A stretch of 64,000 nt of DNA, from contig CM036223.1 of the NCBI GenBank assembly GCA_020631735.1, forward strand, positions 7,168,191 through 7,232,190, given 5' to 3'. Under the pieces are notes generated by a model. The model had not been told where the DNA came from. It made no database searches and saw only the letters and a program-made list of their open reading frames with translations. The position numbers and the translations under genes are program-made. Shown here piece by piece: positions 55,932-64,000 of the stretch; the first letter of the stretch is position 1; every line of letters begins with the position of its first letter. This DNA comes from Saccharum officinarum. Taxonomy: Eukaryota; Streptophyta; Magnoliopsida; Poales; Poaceae.

Positions 55932-58900
55932 GTGAACTACAAGACCGGAGGATCTCATTGGGTGATTGATAGTGGTTGCACACAACATATGACCGGTGAT
56001 CCTCGTATGTTCACCTCACTTGAAGAAGATGGGGTATGTCAAGATAAGATCACATTTGAGGATAATTTAAAGAGCAAAGTCAAGGGTATAGGCAAGGTTG
56101 CAATATCAAATGATCATTCTCTCTCAAATGTGCTCTATGTTGCTTCATTGAGTTTCAACCTACTATCCGTTGGGCAACTTTGTGATCTTGGCTACCAATG
56201 CTTATTTGGTCCAAATGAAGTGGTTGTTACCAAGATAGATGACAAGCAAGTAATTTTCAAGGGCTTTAGATACAACATTCTTTATCTTGTTGACTTCACC
56301 TTCGAAGATGCAAACTTGATGACATGTTTGTTCACCAAGACCACACTTGGATGGCTTTGGTATAGGAGGCTTGCTCATGTTGGAATGAACACTCTCAACA
56401 AGCTATTAAAGAAAGAATTAGTGAGAGGTTTAAAGGATGTAAAATTTGAAAAGGACAAACCTTGTAGTGCATGTCAAGACGGCAAACAAGTTGCAAACAC
56501 TCATCCAACCAAAGCCTACATGTCAACATCAAGAGTACTAGAACTTCTACACATGGATTTGTTTGGTCCTACAACTTACAAGAGTTTGGGTGAAAATCTT
56601 TATTGTCTTGTGATTGTGGATGACTTCTCAAGATACACTTGGACCTTCTTCCTTCATGACAAATCCGAAGTGGCAAGTTGCTTCAAGAAGTTTGCAAAGA
56701 GAGCTCAAAATGAATTTGAAGTCAAGATAAAGAAGATTAGAAGTGACAATGGAAAAGAGTTTGACAACACCAACATTGAAGCCTATTGTGATGAAATTGG
56801 AATCAAGCATGAAGTGTCATCAACCTACACTCCTCAACAAAATGGTGTAGTTGAGAGAAAGAACCGGACCTTGATCACTCTTGCGAGAACAATGCTAGAT
56901 GAGTACAATACACCAGAAATATTGTGGGTCGAGGCAATCAACACCGCATGCTATGCTTCAAATTGCCTCTTTCTACAAAAATTCCTTTGCAAGACCCCTT
57001 ATGAGTTGCTAAATGGGAAGAAGCCGGATGTCTCATTCTTCCGGGTGTTTGGTTGCAAATGCTACATCTACAAGAAGCGTCAACACCTAGGGAAGTTCCA
57101 AAGACGTTGTGATATTGGTTTTCTTGTGGGCTACTCATCAAAGTCCAAAGCATATAGAGTATTTAACCATGCCACCGGTTTGGTTGAAGAAACATATGAT
57201 GTGGAATTTGATAAATCTAACGGCTCCCAAGGAGCAATTGAGAATTGTGATGATGTAGGTGATGAACCATTGAGGGAGGCCATGAAGAACATGCCGGTGG
57301 GTGACATCAAGCCTAAAGATGATGAAGACGATGTACAAATTGTCAATCCACCATCTTCATCATATGTGCCTCAAGATGATGACAAAAATGAGAGAGTTGA
57401 AAATGAAGACACCCATGTCTCTCATCATCAAGCCAAGGCACAAGCACAAGATGTTATTGCTCCTCATCCCACTCCTCAAATGGTTGATCGAAGAAACTCA
57501 CCCCTACTTCAAGCACATCCACAAGATCTCATCATAGGGAGTCCTACAAAGGGTGTAATGACTCGATCTCAAAAATTTAATTCTTTTGTTGAACATCACT
57601 CTTTTGTCTCTTGTCTTGAACCTAAGAATGTAGAAGAAGCTCTTCAAGATCCGGATTGGGTGAATGCCATGCATGAAGAATTGAACAACTTCGCCCACAA
57701 TCAAGTATGGACACTTGAAGAGCATCCAAAAGGTGCAAGAGTCATTGGAACCAAGTGGGTGTTCCGCAACAAGCAAGATGATCAAGGGGTAGTGGTAAGA
57801 AATAAGGCAAGACTAGTGGCAAAAGGGTTCTCTCAAGTTGAAGGTCTTGATTTTGGAGAAACTTTTGCACCCGTTGCAAGACTTGAAGCCATCCGTATCC
57901 TTCTTGCATATGCATCACATCATGATATGAAACTATATCAAATGGATGTGAAAAGTGCATTCTTAAATGGCTTCATAAATGAACTAGTCTATGTTGAACA
58001 ACCTCCCGGGTTTAAAGACCTTAGATATCCTAATCATGTTTATAGGTTGTCCAAGGCGCTATATGGGCTCAAGCAAGCCCCTAGAGCGTGGTATGAGCGC
58101 CTCCGGGACTTCCTCATAGAGAAGGGCTTCACTATTGGGAAGGTTGACACCACACTATTCACCAAGAAATTCAAAGAAGAGATCTTCATTTGTCAAGTGT
58201 ATGTTGATGATATCATCTTCGGGTCAACAAATGAAGACTATTGCAAAGAATTTGGTGAATTGATGTCAAAAGAGTTCGAGATGTCAATGATTGGTGAGCT
58301 AACATTCTTCCTTGGGTTTCAAGTCAAGCAAATGAGAGAAGGGATCTTTATCTCTCAAGAAAAGCATACCAAGGATCTTCTCAAAAGATTCAAGATGGAA
58401 GAATGCAAGCCAATCAAGACCCCAATGCCAACTAATGGACATCTAGACCTAGATGAGGGAGGTAAACCAATCGATCAAACTCTTTACCGTTCAATGATTG
58501 GTAGCTTGTTATACCTTACCGCATCTAGGCCCGACATCATGTTTAGTGTGTGCATGTGTGCCTGCTTTCAAGCGTGCCCTAAAGAACCTCACCTAAGTGC
58601 CGTAAAAAGAATCCTAAGATATCTTAAGTATACCCCAAGCATCGGACTATGGTATCCCAAAGGAGCTAGATTCCAACTAGTTGGCTACTCCGATTCGGAT
58701 TATGCCGGTTGCAAAATTGATAGAAAAAGCACATCCGGAGGGTGCCATTTGCTTGGGAGATCCTTAGTATCATGGTCATCTAAAAAGCAAAATAGTGTGG
58801 CTTTGTCCACCACCGAGGCGGAATACATTGCCGCGGGGGCTTGTTGTGCACAAATCTTATACATGAAACAAACCCTCCTAGACTATGGAGTTGTTCTTGA

Positions 58901-59156
58901 AAAGGTGCCGCTTTTATGTGACAATGAAAGTGCGGTTAAAATTGCTAATAATCCGGTACAACACTCTCGCACCAAGCACATTGATATCCGCCACCACTTT
59001 CTAAGAGATCACGTTGCTAAAAATGACATTTCACTAGAAGGTGTAAGAAGTGAAAATCAATTAGCGGATATCTTCACTAAACCTTTGGATGAAGCTACCT
59101 TTTGTAGGTTGAGAAGTGAACTCAATGTGCTTGACTCTAGTAACTTTAGAAAATGA
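55932..59156 (+). CDS. pol: Pol polyprotein of copy C, full-length frame with an integrase zinc-ligand change
   Basis: 1074 codons are open, starting with GTG after an in-frame TAG, so expression depends on passing the gag-pol joint. Protease: DSG at D13. Integrase zinc region: the first ligand of HX4H is Tyr144 (WYRRLAH), where copy A has His; His149 and CSAC remain. Integrase core: D209 (HMDLFGP), D272 (RSDNGKEF) and E308 (VVERKNR), with D35E spacing. RT: YVDD at 757-760. RNase H: SDSDYAG, TTEAEY and [10 protein letters not shown], then [11 protein letters not shown]. This is the best pol in the window. RT and RNase H look functional; integrase probably is not because of Tyr144. Confidence 0.92.
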   Translation: MNYKTGGSHWVIDSGCTQHMTGDPRMFTSLEEDGVCQDKITFEDNLKSKVKGIGKVAISNDHSLSNVLYVASLSFNLLSVGQLCDLGYQCLFGPNEVVVTKIDDKQVIFKGFRYNILYLVDFTFEDANLMTCLFTKTTLGWLWYRRLAHVGMNTLNKLLKKELVRGLKDVKFEKDKPCSACQDGKQVANTHPTKAYMSTSRVLELLHMDLFGPTTYKSLGENLYCLVIVDDFSRYTWTFFLHDKSEVASCFKKFAKRAQNEFEVKIKKIRSDNGKEFDNTNIEAYCDEIGIKHEVSSTYTPQQNGVVERKNRTLITLARTMLDEYNTPEILWVEAINTACYASNCLFLQKFLCKTPYELLNGKKPDVSFFRVFGCKCYIYKKRQHLGKFQRRCDIGFLVGYSSKSKAYRVFNHATGLVEETYDVEFDKSNGSQGAIENCDDVGDEPLREAMKNMPVGDIKPKDDEDDVQIVNPPSSSYVPQDDDKNERVENEDTHVSHHQAKAQAQDVIAPHPTPQMVDRRNSPLLQAHPQDLIIGSPTKGVMTRSQKFNSFVEHHSFVSCLEPKNVEEALQDPDWVNAMHEELNNFAHNQVWTLEEHPKGARVIGTKWVFRNKQDDQGVVVRNKARLVAKGFSQVEGLDFGETFAPVARLEAIRILLAYASHHDMKLYQMDVKSAFLNGFINELVYVEQPPGFKDLRYPNHVYRLSKALYGLKQAPRAWYERLRDFLIEKGFTIGKVDTTLFTKKFKEEIFICQVYVDDIIFGSTNEDYCKEFGELMSKEFEMSMIGELTFFLGFQVKQMREGIFISQEKHTKDLLKRFKMEECKPIKTPMPTNGHLDLDEGGKPIDQTLYRSMIGSLLYLTASRPDIMFSVCMCACFQACPKEPHLSAVKRILRYLKYTPSIGLWYPKGARFQLVGYSDSDYAGCKIDRKSTSGGCHLLGRSLVSWSSKKQNSVALSTTEAEYIAAGACCAQILYMKQTLLDYGVVLEKVPLLCDNESAVKIANNPVQHSRTKHIDIRHHFLRDHVAKNDISLEGVRSENQLADIFTKPLDEATFCRLRSELNVLDSSNFRK

Positions 59157-59649
59157 GCTTGTGTTGTCCCTTGCATTGCATTGTATTATATGTCATGTTT
59201 AATTACCCGCAATGCATCTAGGGCTTGGCTAACACGGTTACGATAACCCCCCTTTGGAGGAGTGAAAAAGCCTAACCGTGGATCAAACTTGACAAGCATC
59301 CTAGCTTTACTTACTTGTTTTGCATTGCATATGCATGGTTGTTGCTTTGTCGTTTCTTTTCGGTTAAGCTTTGAGCAACCTCTGTGTTTGTCCATGGATA
59401 GAGAGAGCATTTTGACGCTCCCAAAGGTTCAAAAACTCTATTGCATGGCCATACGTTGCTCCTCGGGTGTTTGTTGCCTATTTTCCTAAAAATAATATTA
59501 GCCTAAGGCAAACTATTTTGAGAAACTTGAGGGTTTGAGTGAGGTCACTCATATCTTGTTCCAATTGGTGTTTATTTGTGTCTCTTTGAATTGGAACTTG
59601 ATTGGGAGAAGTCGCGTCGAAGTTTGGAATGAAGAAGGGCGAAAAACAG

Positions 59650-59988
59650 TGACCGGACGCTGGACCGGACGCTGCACCGGACGCAGTGCCTTCACCACCG
59701 CGTCCGGTCCCGGCGACCACCAGCGCGTCCGGTCATCCAGAAGACCATCTCCTGATCTAGTGACCGGACGCTGCACCGGACGCGCCCCTATTGACCACCG
59801 CGTCCGGTCCCGGTAACCACCACCGCGTCCGGTCATCCGTCTCAGTTTTCCGGGCAAATCAAAACCGAACGCTGTCAGCGTCCGATCGTGGATAATCGGA
59901 TGCGTCTGGTCATTCCAGGAGCTTACTGGAATGTGACCGGACGCTGCATCTCCGCGTCCAGTCATATCGACCACCGCGTCCGGTCATC
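59650..59988 (+). promoter_or_regulatory. Internal palindrome array upstream of the third ORF, copy C
   Basis: Same motif and position as in copies A and B, with a TATA-like CATATAAC at about 60012-60019. Confidence 0.6.
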
Positions 59989-60852
59989 GCGTGACGAGCG
60001 GATCTAATCCTTCATATAACCTTTCGCGTTCTTCCCTTTTCCTCATCCGCACCGTTTCTTCCTCGCGAATCCGCCGCCTCCTTGCCCTAGCTCGCCGGAA
60101 AGCTCGCCTCAGCTGCTCGCCGGAGACCACCGCCGCGCCCTGCGTCTCCTTCCTCTCCGGTGACCCGCAAGACCACCGCCCGGCCCGCAGCTTCACCACG
60201 ATGCGCCACCTCTGTCGCGCTCGCACCGCCACCGCCTCTGCCGCGCCGCCACCGCTGCCACCATGAGCTGCTGCCCGTGAGCCGCGCTCTCCTCCACCTG
60301 CACCACCTCCGGCCGGCCCCTGCCCTCGCGACCATCCTCGGTTTTCGGCCACCGCGCGTCGCCCTAACCCTAGGGTTCGCGCTGCGGCGTCTCCTTCGTT
60401 CGTCGTCGAAAAGTACTTCGCGCGACGTCTTCGCTCCGAGGTTGTTTCGTACATCCTTGATCTTCGTGTTAGGGTTTGCCAAAATTTCGTTATTGTTTAT
60501 CCTAATCGTCTTCTGTTTCGGCAAATCAGCTCTCGTCCGGTGCCTCGGGAAATCTCGCGATCAAGGTCATCTCATCTCGTCACCGCTTTATCGTCGATCC
60601 GAGGTAGCCATCGCGTTTCGTTTCACATCTTATCTTATATGCTTGCTATCTCTAGGGTTTCGTACCTTTTAGATCATATATGTTGCTTATAGTAGATCCA
60701 TCTATTTCGTCTTTTCAGCGAGTTTGTCGGTGTGTCAGGGTGACTGCTGTTCAGCTGTTGAATCCGAGGCCAAGCCTGCGGATATGGATTGAGGCCAAGC
60801 CTCTCAAGTGTCAGTACACCATCTTTCAGAGTTTTTCCGACAGTGTGACAAC
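59989..60852 (+). promoter_or_regulatory. Gene-like leader of the third ORF with candidate intron, copy C
   Basis: GC-rich stretch, telo-box AACCCTAGGGTT near 60366 and candidate intron 60604-60718 (GAG|GTAGCC to TTTTCAG|CGAG, 115 bp). The splice junctions are identical to copy A. Confidence 0.5.
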
Positions 60853-63312
60853 ATGGTTCGTTGCAAGAATGCTGGTGGTGCTCCTAGTGACGGGGACGAC
60901 AGTCCTCCTCGTATGTCTGAGGTTGCGCGTGGAAAGCGCATCAAGATTATGGCCAGAAAGAAGAAGAAGACTCTTACTGATGCAGAGATAGCTCAGGCAG
61001 TGGCAGATGCAGCTGATGCAGCAGAGAGGGGTGGCAGGAGCAGTGGTATACGCATTGGCGACAGTCGTTTTCATCTTGAAGGATGACAGCTTGGTACAGA
61101 GACTACTGAGACCACTGAGGGCACAGAAGTGCTAATGGATGCAGATACTATGTCAGTTGATCCACCTGCAGATGCTCCAGAGGGGACAGAGGAGCAGCCA
61201 GCTCAGACTCTATCACGTCGCTGCTCCACATGCACACGGGCTCAGGTGACTCCCAGGCCAGAGGGCCAGCGTCGTGGAGGACGTCCACCTCCCAGAGTTA
61301 GAGGTTCACCCCCAGTCGAGCACTTTGACTTGAGAGGTGCTACTGCACATCAGGTGCAAAGTTTGAGATTTGTTGAGGTCAGCCGGTGGTTCCCACCTCA
61401 GAGGGACTCCAGAGCTTCAGAAGGTTTTTATACTCCTCTACAGGAGGATTTTTACAGAGCTCTTGTTGACAGTGGCATTGCTTTTCGACCACAGAGGGTC
61501 TGTCGCATTGAGTCACTTGTTGAGGTAGTGGGTGAGCAGCTTCGTCCGCACCTATCCTATCTACCAGGCTTGTCAGATTTTCTTGGACGGACGGGTGCAT
61601 ACTGCGGCACTTGGGTTAGGGAGTTCTATGCTTCATTATGGATTGATCCAGCCCATGAGTTCATACACTTTGCATTCAGAGGCCGCGACCGCAGACTGTA
61701 TAGCACAAGAGTGCGGGAGATTCTCAGACTCCTAGCTCCAGACACGAAGATTCACCAGCTCTATTTTGGTCAGACAGCTCCACCTAGACGCCCTCATGGC
61801 GGTACTGTGCCACCTACAGATCTGATCTGACCCTGCTTCCGTGAGCCTTTTGGCGAAGGGTCTCGTCGCACACCTGCCAGTTTGACACCGCTTGCCCGAG
61901 TCCTGGATGCTATTGTCAGGCGTACTCTTCTTCCCAGGCTTGGTTATAGAGAGGGACTGACCAGAATGCAGCTATGTGTTGTTCACCACCTTCTCTCATA
62001 GACACCTTTTAACATTTGGGATCTTATGGTTAGTGAGATGGAGGACACCCTGGCAGAAGGCTTCAAGGGACACCGTCAGCTGCCCTATGCTCATTGGATT
62101 TGCTTCATCATCATCAGATCTGCACTTGAGCTGCCTTTAGAGATTAGTGCTGAGATAACTGAAACTACTACTGTTTTTCCTGAGTATGATATTCGTCAGT
62201 TATGGGCTTCAGTTACGAGAGAGCAGGTCCCTGTGTCAGGACAGAGAGAGAGACCTGAGGTGCCTGAGACAGCGGCTGAGCAGGATGCGTCCGTACAGGG
62301 TCTTGCTGAGGCAGAGCTTGCAGATCTAGACGCTCAGCCCGCTGATATAGCTAAGGATGAGGCCTCCGACAGCACTGACGAGGATTATCAGCCCATCCCC
62401 AGGTATCGGTCTCCTCGGCCTCACGACCACGAGGCCGGTGGCTCTGGTTCAGCCCCCCGCTCAGACCCAGCCATGGTGGCTATTCTTGAGAGGCTGACCC
62501 AGGCACAGGAGCGACAGGAGCTTCAGCTGTAGAGATAGGTTCAGGATACAGCTGCTGCGTTTGCACAGATACAGGCTCGACAGGACGAGTTCCAGAGACA
62601 GCAGCTTGAGATACAGCGCCAACAAGTCGAGATGCAGCGTCAGCAGTATGAGATGCAGCGACAGAGTGCAGCTAGCCAGCAGCAGTACTTGGATCTCCTG
62701 CGTCACCTAGTCACAGTTGGGGTTCCTCCACCTGCATCTATCCTGACTTCAGCTTTACCATTCAGTGGACCTTCAAGTCAGGATCAGCCGAGCTTTCAGT
62801 TCACCTCTCCACAGCTGCAGGTCCCGTAGTCGTTCCAGTCCCCGAGCTACACGCCCATTCAGATGGGGTTTACTCCTTCAGACCAGCCTCGCCCTCACAT
62901 GTTGACCGGCACGCCTTTCATTGATCTTAGTGCCACATATAGCGAGTTGACTGGTCAGCCGACGCCCTCGCACACCACTTTTGCTACTTCATCAGGGTTA
63001 TCAGCTTCAGAGGCAGCGTTTCCTCCTGTGATAGGGACAGGCACTATAGAGACAGTTCCTTCGTCCGTTGCCTCGACAGATCCCCCAGCTTTTGGCTCAC
63101 TTCAGGCTCAGGTCACAGAGACTGCTCCACTTGTTGCTACTTCGGTAGTACCTGTTCCTGCTGATCAGACCCAGACCGTTTCACAGCCGCGTGCTTCTTT
63201 AGAGGGTCAGCCAGATAGCTCCGAGTCCGAGGAAGACACTTCTCAGTTTGTGATTACTACGCGCTCCTCGGCACCCGACTCGACTCCGTCTGTTCCCCCG
63301 TCAGATCCTTAG
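60853..63312 (+). pseudogene. Third ORF of copy C, six stops
   Basis: From ATG 60853 (MVRCKNAGGAPSDGD) to TAG 63310-63312 in one frame. It shares all parts with copy A: NLS-like cluster, conserved domain, acidic patch, Gln-rich coil and Ser/Thr/Pro-rich tail. Stops: TGA at 61084 and 61828 (CGA in a sister copy) and TAG at 61999, 62530, 62536 and 62827 (CAG in a sister copy). One extra Ile codon lies near 62112. No frameshift is present. Function unknown. Confidence 0.8.
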
Positions 63313-63336
63313 ATTAGATTTTTGGCGGTTGATGCC

Positions 63337-63352
63337 AAAGGGGGAGAGAGAG
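63337..63352 (+). other. Extra polypurine tract after the third ORF, copy C
   Basis: AAAGGGGGAGAGAGAG is identical to copies A and B at this position. Confidence 0.4.
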
Positions 63353-63451
63353 TATATTCAGGGGGAGAGTTTTTGTTAGAGGGTTTTTCGTTCTTTTTTC
63401 TTGTGTGCTACACTCATGCATTATGTTTACTTTACAGTAATTGCATTCGTG

Positions 63452-64000
63452 CACTACTGCAGGGCAGGGATATAGTAACACCAAATTGTGTTACTATAGG
63501 CTCAAGAAAGTGTTACTAGCCCTCTTAGTAACACATTTTTTTTATGTGTTCCAATTGGCCGTGTTACTATAGTGCCATCTATTGGAACATATTTATTTAT
63601 CTACTGGAATATTTGTCTAGTGTTACCATGATTATATGTTGTAACACTTTTTTTAGCTGTAGTAACACTTTCATATTATGATAGAGTATATAGATTGTAA
63701 CACTTTTTTTAGCTCTAGTAACACTTCCATATTATGGTAGAGTATATAGTTTGTAACACTTTTTTGAGCTTCAGTAACGCTTTGTTTAATGTTACAATGA
63801 ATTGAACCAATTGCCACGTAGTTTGTTCCATTGCAATATATATGATTTCTTGCCACGAAAACCATTTTGTGGCTATAGCCACAATTGCCACACAAAATAT
63901 TTTATTGCAATAGGTGCGGTTGCAATAACGCTTGTGTTGTGTTGTGGCAAGAAATATTATCACAACGAAACATTACGATTGTACCAAATCTCATAGGATC
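63452..64000 (+). mobile_element. Terminus of a CACTA-type DNA transposon inserted in copy C
   Basis: Copy C matches copy A up to ATTCGTG, then changes to CACTACTGCAGGGC at 63452. CACTA is the diagnostic end of this superfamily; a 3-bp duplication GTG (63449-63451) is expected but the other end is outside. The first 350 bp are full of GTGTTACTA and AGTAACAC in both orientations, like the subterminal transposase sites of CACTA elements. No coding frame is credible. Confidence 0.75.
63640..63792 (+). repeat. 56-bp tandem repeat in the CACTA subterminal region
   Basis: Units start at 63640, 63696 and 63752, each with TGTAACACTTTTTT and then AGTAACAC; the third is partial. Each unit pairs a TAACAC with a second TAACAC about 25 bases later. 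Confidence 0.85.

Larger units (their letters stand above)
51851..63451 (+). mobile_element. Copy C: SIRE/Maximus-like retrotransposon, 3' end outside
   Basis: Same subfamily as copy A: LTR, primer site, gag, an uninterrupted pol, internal array, leader and third ORF. The sequence matches copy A until 63451, where a CACTA-type end begins. The remainder, including the 3' LTR and target duplication, must lie beyond that insert. Defects are two gag stops, one integrase zinc-ligand change and six stops in the third ORF. Confidence 0.93.

Noticed and set aside
1..64000. tRNA or rRNA genes
   Set aside because: No cloverleaf or rRNA sequence was recognised. The only tRNA-like matches are the primer binding sites.

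Overview
This window is repeat-rich nuclear DNA from a plant. The transposon families (SIRE/Maximus-type Ty1/copia elements, Tat/Retand- and Tekay-like Gypsy pieces, PIF/Harbinger, Mutator, Stowaway and CACTA elements) and the GC-rich leaders point to a grass, probably a panicoid of the sugarcane/sorghum/Miscanthus group; the species is an inference. I find no ordinary host gene that I can support. Almost every readable protein belongs to a mobile element.

Three long copies of one SIRE/Maximus-like element dominate and all lie on the + strand. Copy A (1606-15214, TSD GCTCT) and copy B (17348-30304, TSD GTTAT) are complete with two LTRs. Copy C starts at 51851; a CACTA-type end interrupts it at 63452 and its 3' LTR is outside the window. 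Each has an LTR of about 1.6-1.7 kb, a tRNA-Met-type primer site, gag with two zinc knuckles, pol (protease, integrase, reverse transcriptase, RNase H), about 1.7 kb of non-coding DNA, then a third ORF of about 820 codons. A and C form one subfamily and B another. All are damaged: A has two pol frameshifts, B a 363-bp integrase deletion, C gag stops and a lost integrase zinc ligand. The third ORF carries stops in every copy.

The most unusual structure is regulatory. The LTRs carry arrays of a palindrome, TGACCGGACGCGTCCGGTCA, and its half-sites. A second array of the same motif lies inside each element, upstream of the third ORF, followed by a TATA-like box, a GC-rich leader with a telo-box and a conserved candidate leader intron. 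This looks like a separate, gene-like transcription unit within the retrotransposon.

Layout: 1-1605, 15215-17347 and 30305-30552 are pieces of one older element (probably a long Gypsy LTR on the minus strand) split by A and B. 30553-32352 is a decayed minus-strand copia pol, cut off by a 100-N gap (32353-32452). 33670-37754 is a PIF/Harbinger element with an intact two-exon transposase and a broken Myb-like partner gene. 38219-38916 is a foldback Mutator-like MITE, 41907-42161 a Stowaway MITE, and 42428-43076 a TTA-flanked MITE carrying GC-rich coding-like repeats. 43387-51850 is a degenerate Tat/Retand-like Gypsy element invaded by another LTR element at 47426. Copy C and the CACTA end complete the window.
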